Origin: Actinomycetes bacterium
Lineage (GTDB): Bacteria; Actinomycetota; Actinomycetes; Actinomycetales; Dermatophilaceae
Reading direction: 5' to 3'
Length of the DNA stretch: 64,000 bases
Assembly (NCBI GenBank): GCA_023420415.1
Contig: JAEZWF010000033.1
Span: 124,001 to 188,000 of the forward strand
Positions 24,921 to 34,079 of the stretch are shown piece after piece. A program made the position numbers and the translations under genes. The first letter of the stretch is position 1; the number at the start of each line of letters is the position of its first letter. Below the pieces are notes generated by a model. The model did not search any database, was not told the DNA's origin, and saw only the letters and a program-made list of their open reading frames with translations.

Positions 24921-26272
24921 GCGAGGTCGACCGGCTGGCCATCGACCCGGCCGGGCTGCGCTGCTACGCCGAGGGCTGGCAGAGCTGGAGCCGCACCGGC
25001 TGGGTGCGCGGGGCCTCACCCGCGCTCGAACCGTGGGAGGTCACCATGCGCGGCCGGCCGGGCCGGCCGGTGCCTGAGGACACCGTGCAGGGCGAGGGCC
25101 TCCTCGTGGTCGACCCCGGTGACGGGTCACCGGTCGTCGCGTATGCCGCGGACGTCGAGCGCGAGCGCCTCGACCGCGACGGCGTGGTGCCGTCGATCCG
25201 GGCGCGGCACGAGGGGGCCGAGCTGGTCGTCACGTCCGATGCGCCCGTGACCCGCACCGAGCACCCCGGTCCGGTGGCTGCTCTCACCGCTGTCGGAGAC
25301 CGCTGGCACGCGGCTGCCGGGGTCGGCTCGGGGCCGCAGCCACCGCGGGTCTGGTGCACGTGGTACCGCTACTTCGAGCAGGTGCGCGCCAGCGACGTGG
25401 AGGAGAACCTCACCGCCATGGACCGGCTGGACCTGCCCGTCGACGTCGTGCAGGTCGACGACGGGTGGAGCCGTGGCATCGGCGAATGGCTTTCTCCCAC
25501 ACCGGGTTTCGGTGACCTGCCCCGGCTTGTCGACCGCATCCGCAGCTCCGGGCGTCGGGCCGGCATCTGGCTGGCCCCGTTCGTCGTGGGCGCCGACACC
25601 GAGCTGGCCCGGCAGCACCCGGACTGGCTCACCGGCGACGCCGGACTCAACTGGGGCCAGCAGCTGCGCGGGCTGGACCTGTCCAGCTTCGGCGTCCGGG
25701 CCTACCTCCACGACGCGGTCGCGCGCCTCGCCGCGCTCGGCATCGACTACTTCAAGCTCGACTTCCTGTATGCCGGTGCGCTCGCCGCCGACGAGAGCGT
25801 TGACGCGGGTGCGCGGGCGGTGCGCGACTACCGTTCCGGGCTGCGCCTGGTGCGGGCCGCGGCCGGGCCGGGCGCCTACCTGCTCGGGTCGGGCGCACCG
25901 CTCGTGCCCAGCCTCGGCCTGGTCGACGGCATGCGGGTCTCGCCCGACACCTTCCACGAGGGTGGTGAGGACGGGTCGCGCGGGCTGCGGGGCCGCCCCA
26001 GCCTTGTGGCGCGGGCGTGGCAGCAGGGCCGGCTGTGGACCAACGACCCCGACTGCCTCGTCGCCCGGCCGGGCTACCGGCTGCGCGAGGAGTGGGTCGA
26101 CACCGTCACGACCTACGGCGGGCTGCGGTCGGTCTCCGACCGGCTGGACGAGCTCGACGAGTGGGGGCTCGCGGCGACGCGGCAGGTGCTCGACGCCCCC
26201 TCGACGACCCAGCCCTTCGACGACGCGCTGCTGGCGACGACGCTGGTCGAGCCGGCCGGGGTCGCCGGATGA
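24917..26272 (+). CDS. GH36-type alpha-galactosidase-like glycosidase
   Basis: 451 residues from GTG 24917, overlapping the previous stop; shorter than typical GH36 enzymes (about 700) because the N-terminal beta domain is reduced. The (beta/alpha)8 barrel is clear: QVDDGWS, GIWLAPFVVGADT, then DYFKLDFLYAG with the nucleophile Asp in KLD, and RVSPDTF at the acid/base position (normally RxSxD). No signal peptide, so it acts on imported substrate. An alpha-galactoside or related alpha-glycoside is likely; exact specificity is uncertain. Confidence 0.85.
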   Translation: MSEVDRLAIDPAGLRCYAEGWQSWSRTGWVRGASPALEPWEVTMRGRPGRPVPEDTVQGEGLLVVDPGDGSPVVAYAADVERERLDRDGVVPSIRARHEGAELVVTSDAPVTRTEHPGPVAALTAVGDRWHAAAGVGSGPQPPRVWCTWYRYFEQVRASDVEENLTAMDRLDLPVDVVQVDDGWSRGIGEWLSPTPGFGDLPRLVDRIRSSGRRAGIWLAPFVVGADTELARQHPDWLTGDAGLNWGQQLRGLDLSSFGVRAYLHDAVARLAALGIDYFKLDFLYAGALAADESVDAGARAVRDYRSGLRLVRAAAGPGAYLLGSGAPLVPSLGLVDGMRVSPDTFHEGGEDGSRGLRGRPSLVARAWQQGRLWTNDPDCLVARPGYRLREEWVDTVTTYGGLRSVSDRLDELDEWGLAATRQVLDAPSTTQPFDDALLATTLVEPAGVAG

Positions 26273-27963
26273 GTGTCGCGGCGGCGGACACGGGGGCGAC
26301 GTTCCGGGCACGCATCGCCCACCTCGTCGCCCAGCTCTACCCGGACCGGGTCGAGGAGGTCACCGGCCGCCTGGTCGACCTCGTCGCCGGACGACGCGGG
26401 CCCGGGCACCCGCCCCTGAGCGAGCGGACGGCATACCTCATCACCTATGGCGACGCCGTCCGCCGCCCCGGCGAACCGCCGCTGCACACCCTCGCCACGG
26501 TGCTGCACGACCACGTCGGTGACCTCGTGAGCGGGGTGCACCTGCTGCCGATGTTCCCGTGGACGTCCGACGACGGGTTCGCCGTGGTCGACCACCGGCA
26601 GGTCAACCCGGCGCTCGGCACGTGGGCCGACGTCGCCGAGCTGGCCGCCGACCACGACCTGATGTTCGACTTCGTCGCCAACCACGTGTCGAGCAGCAGC
26701 GGTTGGTTCCGCGGCTGGCTGGCCGGCGACCCGGCATACGGCGGGTTCTTCCTCGAACGCGACCCGGCGTTCGACACCAGCGCGGTGGTGCGGCCGCGCG
26801 TCTCGCCGCTGCACCACCGCTACCCACGACCCGGTGGCGGTGAGGTCGAGGCGTGGACGACGTTCGGCGCCGACCAGGTCGACGTCGACGTCGCCAGCCC
26901 CGAGGTGCTGCTCGAGCTGACCGACGTGCTGCTCGGTTACCTCGAGCGGGGTGCGTCGGCGATCCGGCTCGACGCTATCGGCTACCTGTGGAAGGAGTCG
27001 GGCACCACCTCGATCCACCTGCCGCAGACCCACGCGGTGGTCAAGCTGTGGCGAGTCGTCGTCGACCACGTCGCCCCCGGCACGCTGCTGCTCACCGAGA
27101 CGAACGTGCCGCACGCCGAGAACATCTCCTACTTCGGTGCGGGCGACGAGGCGCACATGGTCTACCAGTTCGCGCTGCCGCCGCTGGTGCTGCACTCGTT
27201 CGTCGCCGGTGACACGACGCGGCTGTCGCAGTGGGCGGCAGGGATCGGTCCGGTCGGGCCGCGGATGACGTGGTTCAACTTCCTCGCCAGCCACGACGGC
27301 ATCGGCATGACGCCGGCCCAGGGCCTGCTCGACGACGCCGAGCGTGCCGCGCTGGTGGAGCGTGCGGAGGCCCACGGTGGACGGGTCTCGATGGCGGCCC
27401 GACCCGATGGCAGCGAGCGCGTCTACGAGCTCAACGTGAGCTACCTCGACGCCCTGTCCACGCCCGATGAGGTGGCGGACGACGAGCTCGCGGCAGCGAA
27501 AGCCGTTGCGGCACACAGCATCCTGGTGTCCTTCGTCGGCGTGCCGGCCATCTACTACCACTCGCTGTTCGGGTCACGCTCCGACGTCGCGGGCATGGCG
27601 GCCTCCGGCATCAACCGCCGGATCAACCGTCAGGCCCTCGATGCCGACACCCTCGGCGAGCAGCTGCGGGCCGACCCCCGGCGCCGAGCCGTCTTCGACG
27701 GGCTGGCGCGGCTGCTGCGCACCAGGGCCGCCCAGCCGGGGCTCGCACCGGACGCCAGCCAGGCCGTCGAGGTGCTCGACCCGCGGGTGTTCGCGGTCCG
27801 CCGGGCGGCGGGGACGCCCGAGGAGCTGGTGTGCGTGACGAACGTGACGGGGCAACGCATTCGGTTGCCGGACGTGACCGGCACCGACGTCCTCACCGGC
27901 GCCCCGGTCGCACCGCTGGAGCTGGGTCCGTACGGCTACGCCTGGGTGCGTCCCAACCGGTGA
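26269..27963 (+). CDS. GH13_18 sucrose/glucosylglycerate phosphorylase-like enzyme
   Basis: 564 residues, ATG overlapping the GH36 stop. The conserved GH13 regions are visible: DFVANHVSSSS (region I), AIRLDAIGYLWKE with nucleophile Asp (region II), LLTETNVPH with acid/base Glu (region III) and FLASHDGIGM (region IV). The HLPQTHAVVKLWR segment is characteristic of subfamily 18, which holds sucrose, sucrose-6F-phosphate and glucosylglycerate phosphorylases, including E. coli YcjM. It would release glucose 1-phosphate inside the cell. Glucosylglycerate versus sucrose specificity is not resolvable by eye. Confidence 0.87.
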   Translation: MSVAAADTGATFRARIAHLVAQLYPDRVEEVTGRLVDLVAGRRGPGHPPLSERTAYLITYGDAVRRPGEPPLHTLATVLHDHVGDLVSGVHLLPMFPWTSDDGFAVVDHRQVNPALGTWADVAELAADHDLMFDFVANHVSSSSGWFRGWLAGDPAYGGFFLERDPAFDTSAVVRPRVSPLHHRYPRPGGGEVEAWTTFGADQVDVDVASPEVLLELTDVLLGYLERGASAIRLDAIGYLWKESGTTSIHLPQTHAVVKLWRVVVDHVAPGTLLLTETNVPHAENISYFGAGDEAHMVYQFALPPLVLHSFVAGDTTRLSQWAAGIGPVGPRMTWFNFLASHDGIGMTPAQGLLDDAERAALVERAEAHGGRVSMAARPDGSERVYELNVSYLDALSTPDEVADDELAAAKAVAAHSILVSFVGVPAIYYHSLFGSRSDVAGMAASGINRRINRQALDADTLGEQLRADPRRRAVFDGLARLLRTRAAQPGLAPDASQAVEVLDPRVFAVRRAAGTPEELVCVTNVTGQRIRLPDVTGTDVLTGAPVAPLELGPYGYAWVRPNR

Positions 27964-28147
27964 CGCCGCCGGTGGCCCAGCCGGTGACGACACCGGTGGC
28001 AACCCCCCGACCTGCGGCGATTCGGGCACGGGGGTGGGCGGACGGCATACTGGGACCCGGTCCTCCGACGCAGGTCACCCCCATCGCGGCCAACCGAACG
28101 CAGGCCTGTGGCGTCGCCGGGGAGGACAGTCGAACCTGGAAGGTCAG

Positions 28148-30427
28148 ATGAGTTCCTCACGTCCCACGTCGCGCGCCGGTGCCAAGAAGGCCCAGGCGCA
28201 GCGTGCCAAGAACAGCAAGGCGCGTGTCGCGAAAGGCAAGGGGGGAGCCGGGAAGCGGTGGGCGAAGCGGCTCGGGCTGACGGCGCTGCTCGGCCTGGCC
28301 CTGGCGCTGATCGCGTTCTTCGCGGCCTACGCGATGATCGACAAGCCGCAGCCCAACGACCTCGTCAACGCCCAGACGTCGATCATCTACTACGACGACG
28401 CCAAGACCGAGATCGGCCGGCTGTCCGTCGACGGCGGCAACCGCGAGTCGGTGCAGCTGAAGCAGGTGCCCGACGCGGTGCAGAAGGCGCACCTGGCCGC
28501 GGAGGACCGTGACTTCTACACGAACTCGGGCATCAGCCCGACCGGCATCATCCGCGGCGCGTGGGCGACGCTGCGCGGCGGCGGCACCCAGAGCGGGTCG
28601 ACCATCACCCAGCAGTACGTCAAGAACTACTTCCTGACCTCCGACCAGACGCTGTCGCGCAAGGCCCGCGAGATCATCATCTCGATCAAGATCGGCAAGC
28701 AGGAGTCCAAGGACGAGATCCTGCAGAACTACCTCAACACGATCTACTACGGCCGCGGCGCCTACGGCATCCAGACTGCCTCGCGCGCCTACTTCGGCAA
28801 GGACGTCTCCAAGCTGACGCCGTCGGAGGGGGCCCTGCTCGCCTCGGTCGTCAAGGGGCCCTCGCTGTTCGACCCCGGTCTCGGGGCCGAGCAGAAGGCC
28901 AACGCGCAGGCCCGCTGGACCTACGTCATGGACGGCATGGTCAAGGAGGGGTGGATCACCCCGGCTGAGCGCGCCAAGGCGGCGTTCCCGAGCAAGACCC
29001 TGAAGAAGTACGTGCCGAACACCGGCGTCGGCGGGCCGCAGGGCTTCCTCGTCGAGCAGGTCAAGCAGGAGCTGCGCGGCAAGCTCAAGCTCACCGACGA
29101 GGACATCGACAAGGGCGGCCTGCGCATCGTCACGACCATCGACAAGAAGTCCGAGGACGCCGCCATCAAGGCCGTCGAGGAGCGGATGCCCACGGACAAG
29201 AAGGCCGCGACCATGCGCGCGGGCCTGGTGTCGATCAAGCCCGGTGACGGCGCCATCGTCGCCATGTACGGCGGCAAGGACTACCGCAAGGAGCAGCTCA
29301 ACACCGCAGTCGACGCCACCATGCAGGCCGGGTCGACGTTCAAGCCGTTCGCGCTGCTGGCCGGGCTCATGCAGGAGCAGCCGATCAGCACCAAGACCCG
29401 CTTCAACGGTGCCAGCCCGCAGTACTTCACCGAGTTCGAGGACTCCGCCAACTCCAGCGGCAAGGTCACCAACTTCGGTGGGCAGAGCTTCGGGCGCATC
29501 GACCTGCGGACCGCCACGGCCAACTCGGTCAACACCGTCTACGCCAAGCTCAACATCGAGGTCGGCGCCGAGAACACCAAGAAGGCCGCCATCGCGGCCG
29601 GCCTTCCCACCGACGCCCAGGCCAAGGCGCGCGGCCTGCGCCCGCTCGGCACCAACGTCGCCAACGTCCTCGGCACCGACAGCGTGACCGTCAAGGACAT
29701 GGCCGCGGCATACTCCACGCTCGCCTCGGGTGGCACGCGGGTGACGCCCTACATGGTCAAGTCGGTCAAGGGCGGGCCCGGCGGGCTCGACTACAAGGCC
29801 AAGGTCGCCGCCAAGGCCGGCTTCGACAAGGACGTCGTCGCCGACGCCGTCGACGCGATGCAGCAGGTCGTGCAGCGCGGCTCCGGGTCGTTCGCCCAGG
29901 AGCTCGGTCGGCCGGTGGCCGGCAAGACCGGCACGACGTCGGACAACAAGGCCGCGTGGTTCAACGGGTTCACCCCGCAGCTGGAGACCGCCGTCGGCAT
30001 CTACTCCTCGGGCAAGAACGGCGAGGAGCTGTCGATGACCAACGTCGGCGGCTACGCCGAGATCACCGGCGCCACGATCCCGGTGCGGATCTGGACCGAC
30101 TACATGGAGACGGCGATGGAGGGGATGAAGGTGCAGGACTTCCCCGAGCGCGCCGGCCTCGGTGACGACGAGCTCTACGTCCCGCCGCCGTCGAGCTCCT
30201 ACACCCCGCCGCCGCCGTCGAGCAGCTCGTCCGCGTCGTCGAGCTCGAGCAGCACCTCGACGACCCAGCCGCCGACCACCACCTCGACGCCGCCGCCGAC
30301 CAGCAGCTCCTCGAGCTCCTCCTCGTCGTCGAGCTCGAGCAGCCCCTCGAAGACCAACGGCACCGGCAAGCCGACACCGACGATCACCATCCTCGGCGAC
30401 CGGCCGCGCTCGACCAGCACTCCGTAG
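28148..30427 (+). CDS. Class A penicillin-binding protein (bifunctional transglycosylase/transpeptidase)
   Basis: 759 residues from ATG 28148, which has GGAAGG 4 bp upstream. A basic Lys/Ala-rich cytoplasmic N-terminus precedes one membrane helix (about 42-65). The GT51 glycosyltransferase contains AEDRDFYTNSG, GGSTITQQYVKNYF-like and RKAREIIISIKI segments. The transpeptidase has Ser396 (STFK), SVN and the KTG triad near Lys593. The last 90 residues are a Ser/Pro/Thr-rich tail, probably a cell-wall spacer. It polymerises and crosslinks peptidoglycan. PonA-type genes often sit near rpsF in actinobacteria. Confidence 0.96.
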   Translation: MSSSRPTSRAGAKKAQAQRAKNSKARVAKGKGGAGKRWAKRLGLTALLGLALALIAFFAAYAMIDKPQPNDLVNAQTSIIYYDDAKTEIGRLSVDGGNRESVQLKQVPDAVQKAHLAAEDRDFYTNSGISPTGIIRGAWATLRGGGTQSGSTITQQYVKNYFLTSDQTLSRKAREIIISIKIGKQESKDEILQNYLNTIYYGRGAYGIQTASRAYFGKDVSKLTPSEGALLASVVKGPSLFDPGLGAEQKANAQARWTYVMDGMVKEGWITPAERAKAAFPSKTLKKYVPNTGVGGPQGFLVEQVKQELRGKLKLTDEDIDKGGLRIVTTIDKKSEDAAIKAVEERMPTDKKAATMRAGLVSIKPGDGAIVAMYGGKDYRKEQLNTAVDATMQAGSTFKPFALLAGLMQEQPISTKTRFNGASPQYFTEFEDSANSSGKVTNFGGQSFGRIDLRTATANSVNTVYAKLNIEVGAENTKKAAIAAGLPTDAQAKARGLRPLGTNVANVLGTDSVTVKDMAAAYSTLASGGTRVTPYMVKSVKGGPGGLDYKAKVAAKAGFDKDVVADAVDAMQQVVQRGSGSFAQELGRPVAGKTGTTSDNKAAWFNGFTPQLETAVGIYSSGKNGEELSMTNVGGYAEITGATIPVRIWTDYMETAMEGMKVQDFPERAGLGDDELYVPPPSSSYTPPPPSSSSSASSSSSSTSTTQPPTTTSTPPPTSSSSSSSSSSSSSSPSKTNGTGKPTPTITILGDRPRSTSTP

Positions 30428-30464
30428 TGCGGGCCGCGCCGGCCGGCTGTGACAGGCTGGCGCC

Positions 30465-31778
30465 GTGAGCCTGTCAGTGGTGGGTGGTCCGCTCGGACGG
30501 CACGCGTCCGAGCGGGCCGGGTCGTGGCTGGCGACGGTCGTGCCGCTGCTCGCGGCGACCGTGGGCACGATGGCGCTCGCCGTGGTGCAGAAGGCCTCCT
30601 GCATCCAGCAGGGCTGGAGCGGCGCCGACCAGTTCTGGCACGCGTGCTTCTCCGACCTGCCCGCCATGTACCAGGGCGGAAACCTCGACGACGGCCTCGC
30701 GGCATACCTCTCCGACAGCGGCGCGCGGTCCGACCACCCGGCCCTCACCGGGGCGGTGAGCGCGTTCCTCGGCGGGCTCGTGCCGGACGGCGTGTTCGTC
30801 GACCAGACGCGGTGGTACTTCGCGCTGTGGGCGGTGCTCGCCACGGTGTGCGCGCTGGCGATCGTGTGGTTCACCGCCGCGACCCGGCCCCGGCACGTCA
30901 GCGCCGCCGCGCAGGTCGCGCTGAGCCCGGTCCTCGTCCTCACCCCGCTCGTCTCGGCCGACATCTTCGGGGTCATGCTCGTCAGCGCCGGCCTGTGGGC
31001 GTGGGCGCGGCGCAGACCCGCGCTGGCCGGCGCGTTCCTCGGGCTGGCCGTCATGGCCCGCACCTACCCCCTGCTGGTGCTGCTCGCGATCGCGCTCATC
31101 GCGGTCCGCACCGGCAGCTGGGCGCCGTTGCGGCGGACCCTGCTCGGGGCGCTCGCCGCGGTCGTCGTCGTGGCCCTGCCGTTCCTGGGCAACCTCGGTG
31201 CGCTGTGGCGGACCTACGAGGTGTGGTGGGACGCCGCGCCCGGCCTCGGTTCGATCTGGATGGTGCCGCAGCTGGTCGGCCTCGACCCCGTGCCCGCCGG
31301 GCTCGCCACGATGCTGTCGGCGGCGACCACGGCGCTCGCGGTCGTCGCAGGCACCGTCTTCGCGCTCGGCACCTACCGCCGCCCGTCGGTGCCGCAGGTC
31401 GCCCTGGTCCTCGTCGGCCTCACCCTCGTGGTGGGCAAGTCGTTCCCTGTGCAGGCGTCGCTGTGGCTGGTGCCGCTCATCGCGCTCGCCGGCCTGCGCT
31501 GGCGCGACCAGCTGGTGTGGGCGCTCACCGAGGCGTTGCACTTCGTGGCGGTCTGGCTCTACTTCGGGGGCCTGTCGCGACCGGACCGGGGTATGCCGGC
31601 CGGCTGGTACTGCGTCTTCCTCCTCCTGCGCGTGGCCGCCGTCGGCTACCTCGTCGTGCGCACCTGGCGCACCGCCGCGGCATACCCCGACGAGGAAGGT
31701 GCGGACGAGGAGGGCACGGACGAGGCGGACGGCGACTTCGCCGACGCACCGGACCGGCTGCTCGTCCGCCTCACCTGA
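30465..31778 (+). CDS. Multi-pass glycosyltransferase (GT87-like, polyprenol sugar donor type)
   Basis: 437 residues with about ten membrane helices; GTG start. The first loop after helix 1 has Cys-rich GWSGADQFWHACFSDLP, and later segments such as FLGLAVMARTYPLLVLLAI fit GT-C fold mannosyltransferases (DUF2029/GT87 group) that use polyprenyl-phosphate sugars. The C-terminus is acidic (DEEGADEEGTDEADGD). Similar genes commonly stand between a class A PBP and rpsF in actinobacteria. The acceptor is unknown. Confidence 0.75.
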   Translation: MSLSVVGGPLGRHASERAGSWLATVVPLLAATVGTMALAVVQKASCIQQGWSGADQFWHACFSDLPAMYQGGNLDDGLAAYLSDSGARSDHPALTGAVSAFLGGLVPDGVFVDQTRWYFALWAVLATVCALAIVWFTAATRPRHVSAAAQVALSPVLVLTPLVSADIFGVMLVSAGLWAWARRRPALAGAFLGLAVMARTYPLLVLLAIALIAVRTGSWAPLRRTLLGALAAVVVVALPFLGNLGALWRTYEVWWDAAPGLGSIWMVPQLVGLDPVPAGLATMLSAATTALAVVAGTVFALGTYRRPSVPQVALVLVGLTLVVGKSFPVQASLWLVPLIALAGLRWRDQLVWALTEALHFVAVWLYFGGLSRPDRGMPAGWYCVFLLLRVAAVGYLVVRTWRTAAAYPDEEGADEEGTDEADGDFADAPDRLLVRLT

Positions 31779-31853
31779 CGTTCGGGCAGTTCGGCACGGG
31801 TCGCGCAGCCCGGGGCGCGCGACAGGTGCCAAGCTGCGCGATCGTTCCGGGGG

Positions 31854-31862
31854 TGTGGACAA
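31854..31862 (-). promoter_or_regulatory. Perfect DnaA box upstream of rpsF
   Basis: TGTGGACAA on the plus strand, that is TTGTCCACA on the minus strand, the preferred 9-mer DnaA box of high-GC actinobacteria. It lies 135 bp before the rpsF start. A single box could be chance, but the related cluster before dnaB makes it worth noting. Confidence 0.45.
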
Positions 31863-31946
31863 CGATTTCTGGGTATGCCGTGCGGCCGGTACCCTTGTGA
31901 AGTTCCCGAGGCGAAATGGTCTCGGGATCGCACTGCAAACCCTCCT

Positions 31947-31965
31947 GTCACGGAAGGACCGTGAC
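31947..31965 (+). promoter_or_regulatory. Leader hairpin before rpsF, candidate S6:S18 control element
   Basis: GTCACGG-AAGGA-CCGTGAC forms a 7-bp stem with a 5-nt loop in the rpsF leader, 31 bp before the start codon, followed by ACCGCC. Many bacteria control rpsF operons through an S6:S18-binding leader that presents a CCG-containing bulge. The position fits; the match to that motif is only partial. Confidence 0.35.
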
Positions 31966-31996
31966 CGCCACAGACCAAAGGAGGCGGGTTAACAGC

Positions 31997-32284
31997 ATGC
32001 GTCAGTACGAACTGATGGTCATTCTCGACCCCGAGCTGGACGACCGCACGGTCGCTCCCTCGCTCGACAAGTTCCTCACCGTCGTGACCAAGGACAAGGG
32101 CACCGTCGACAACGTCGACATCTGGGGCCGTCGTCGCCTGGCCTACGACATCAAGAAGAAGTCCGAGGGCATCTACGCCGTCGTCAACTTCACCGCCGAG
32201 CCCGCGACGGCCAAGGAGCTGGACCGCCAGCTCGGCCTCAACGAGTCGGTCATGCGGACCAAGCTCCTGCGCCCCGGCGCCTGA
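31997..32284 (+). CDS. rpsF: Small ribosomal subunit protein bS6
   Basis: 95 residues, full length for S6. It binds 16S rRNA with S18 in the platform of the 30S subunit. MRQYELMVILDPELDDRTV at the start and RRLAYDIKKKSEGIY are characteristic. The ATG was chosen because AAAGGAGGCGGG lies just upstream; a longer upstream frame is not coding. First gene of the rpsF-ssb-rpsR-rplI operon. Confidence 0.98.
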   Translation: MRQYELMVILDPELDDRTVAPSLDKFLTVVTKDKGTVDNVDIWGRRRLAYDIKKKSEGIYAVVNFTAEPATAKELDRQLGLNESVMRTKLLRPGA

Positions 32285-32347
32285 GCAGCCGCACCACCCA
32301 ACCCGAAACCACCTGACAGCACGCAATGACAGACAAGGGGACGCTCC

Positions 32348-32926
32348 ATGGCAGGCGACACCGTCATCACCGTCATCGGCAACCTGACCGGTGACCCCGA
32401 GCTGCGCTTCACTCCGTCCGGCGCCGCCGTCGCGAACTTCACCGTGGCCTCCACGCCGCGCCAGTTCGACCGGCAGGCCAACGAGTGGAAGGACGGCGAG
32501 ACGCTGTTCATGCGCTGCTCGGTGTGGCGTGACGCGGCGGAGAACGTCGCCGAGTCGCTCCAGCGCGGCGCCCGCGTCATCGTCAGCGGCCGCCTGAAGT
32601 CTCGCTCGTACGAGACCAAAGAGGGCGAGAAGCGCACCGTCATCGAGATGGACGTCGACGAGGTCGGCCCCTCGCTGCGGTACGCGACCGCCAAGGTCAA
32701 CAAGACCCAGCGCTCCGGCGGAGGCAACTTCGGCGGTGGCCAGCAGGGTGGCGGTGGCTACGGCGGCGGCCAGCAGCAGGACGACCCGTGGGCGACCGGA
32801 CCGTCGGCGCCCCAGGGTGGCCCGCAGCAGGGCGGCCAGGGTGGTCAGGGCCAGGGTGGTCAGCAAGGTGGCGGACAGCAGGGCGGCTGGGGCCAGGCCC
32901 CGTCGTACGACGAGCCCCCCTTCTAG
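32348..32926 (+). CDS. ssb: Single-stranded DNA-binding protein
   Basis: 192 residues. The OB fold spans about 1-115 (VITVIGNLTGDPELRFTPSG; GRLKSRSYE). A long Gly/Gln-rich linker follows, ending in the acidic tip DEPPF that recruits replication and repair proteins. It is essential for replication and lies in the conserved place between rpsF and rpsR, 63 bp after rpsF. Confidence 0.98.
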   Translation: MAGDTVITVIGNLTGDPELRFTPSGAAVANFTVASTPRQFDRQANEWKDGETLFMRCSVWRDAAENVAESLQRGARVIVSGRLKSRSYETKEGEKRTVIEMDVDEVGPSLRYATAKVNKTQRSGGGNFGGGQQGGGGYGGGQQQDDPWATGPSAPQGGPQQGGQGGQGQGGQQGGGQQGGWGQAPSYDEPPF

Positions 32927-33065
32927 CCGGCCACGCGGCATACCCGCAACGTCTGCGCTTTTGCCCCGCTGGTGGGCAACCACGCAGACGCAACCACAGC
33001 AAGACACGTAAGAACACCATCCCTGGGAGACCAGGGCTCACCTGAATGACAAGGAGAGCACCACG

Positions 33066-33302
33066 ATGGCCAAGCCCGTTGTGCGCAAGCCCAAGAAGAA
33101 GGCCAACCCGCTGAAGGCGGCGAAGGTCGAGAACATCGACTACAAGGACACCGCGCTGCTGCGCAAGTTCATCTCCGACCGCGGCAAGATCCGCGCGCGT
33201 CGGGTGACCGGTGTGTCCGTCCAGGAGCAGCGGCTCATCGCCACCGCGGTCAAGAACGCCCGCGAGATGGCGCTGCTGCCCTACTCCAGCTCGTCCCGCT
33301 GA
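33066..33302 (+). CDS. rpsR: Small ribosomal subunit protein bS18, cysteine-less form
   Basis: 78 residues. The core IDYKDTALLRKFISDRGKI and RRVTGVSVQEQ identify S18. The N-terminal zinc-binding cysteines of the C+ form are replaced (KKKANPLKAAK), so this is the zinc-independent form that is usual in this operon in actinobacteria. AAGGAGAGCACC precedes the ATG. Confidence 0.98.
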   Translation: MAKPVVRKPKKKANPLKAAKVENIDYKDTALLRKFISDRGKIRARRVTGVSVQEQRLIATAVKNAREMALLPYSSSSR

Positions 33303-33327
33303 TCCCGGGCGCTAGGAAGGAACTGAC

Positions 33328-33774
33328 ATGAAGGTCATCCTGACGCACGAGGTCTCGAACCTCGGCACCGCCGGTGACGTCGTCGACGTCAAGGACGGCT
33401 ACGCCCGCAACTTCCTGTTCCGCCGGGGCCTGGCCACCGCGTGGACCAAGGGCGGGCAGAAGCAGGTCGACTCGATCGCCAAGGGCCGCGAGGTCCGCGC
33501 GATCAACTCCCTCGAGGAGGCGAAGTCGGTCAAGGGCAACCTCGAGAACGGCACCGTCAAGGTCGTCGCGCACGCGGGTGACTCCGGTCGCCTGTTCGGC
33601 GCGGTCTCGACCGCTGACGTCGCCGAGGCGGTCAAGGCCGCCGGTGGCCCGGACCTCGACAAGCGCAAGATCGAGATCACCACGCCGATCAAGGTCGTGG
33701 GCACCCACGAGGCACTCGTCCGGCTGCACCCCGAGGTGCAGGCGACGGTCAAGCTCGACGTCGTCGCCGGCTGA
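33328..33774 (+). CDS. rplI: Large ribosomal subunit protein bL9
   Basis: 148 residues, normal for L9. The N-terminal rRNA-binding domain (MKVILTHEVSNLGTAGDVVDVKDGYARNFL...) is joined by a long helix to the C-terminal domain. 25 bp after rpsR with GGAAGGAACTGAC before the ATG. In most actinobacteria dnaB follows closely; here dnaB is 15 kb further on. Confidence 0.98.
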   Translation: MKVILTHEVSNLGTAGDVVDVKDGYARNFLFRRGLATAWTKGGQKQVDSIAKGREVRAINSLEEAKSVKGNLENGTVKVVAHAGDSGRLFGAVSTADVAEAVKAAGGPDLDKRKIEITTPIKVVGTHEALVRLHPEVQATVKLDVVAG

Positions 33775-33883
33775 CGACGACAGCCCGAGGACCCGACCGA
33801 GCTCCGGCGAGGGAGGTCCGCAGGGCCGAGGAGTCGGCCGAGAAGATCCCGGCTGAGGTTTCGCTCCTCACGCGAGCACGCGC

Positions 33884-33918
33884 GAACGCCCGGTCCCCCT
33901 GGTGGGGGCCGGGCGTTC
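33884..33918 (+). terminator. Terminator of the rpsF-rplI operon; rest of the 305-bp gap holds no gene
   Basis: 15-bp arms (33884-33898 and 33904-33918) pair with one G-T wobble around a 5-nt loop, 110 bp after rplI. GGTATGCCGCGTGGCC, the extended form of the dispersed 8-mer, follows at 33925-33940. I see no coding sequence in 33775-34079; the last 100 bp probably hold the promoter of the next gene. Confidence 0.75.
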
Positions 33919-34079
33919 GTCGTCGGTATGCCGCGTGGCCACCTCGGCGGGTAACGATCCGGCGTGGGGTCGGCGAACTCGGTCACGGGCATCGGGCGGT
34001 CCCCCCTACACTGGCCGCGTCGGGGCGCAACCGTTGACTCCGGCTCTCGTACCAGCACATTTCCTTGGGGGGAACCCGC

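Noticed and set aside
30190..30350. Ser-codon tract at the PBP C-terminus as a phase-variable repeat
   Set aside because: AGC/TCG codons alternate irregularly, so it is a protein spacer rather than a simple DNA repeat.
33066..33302. Loss of S18 zinc cysteines as a novelty
   Set aside because: The cysteine-less form is normal for the ssb-linked rpsR of many actinobacteria.
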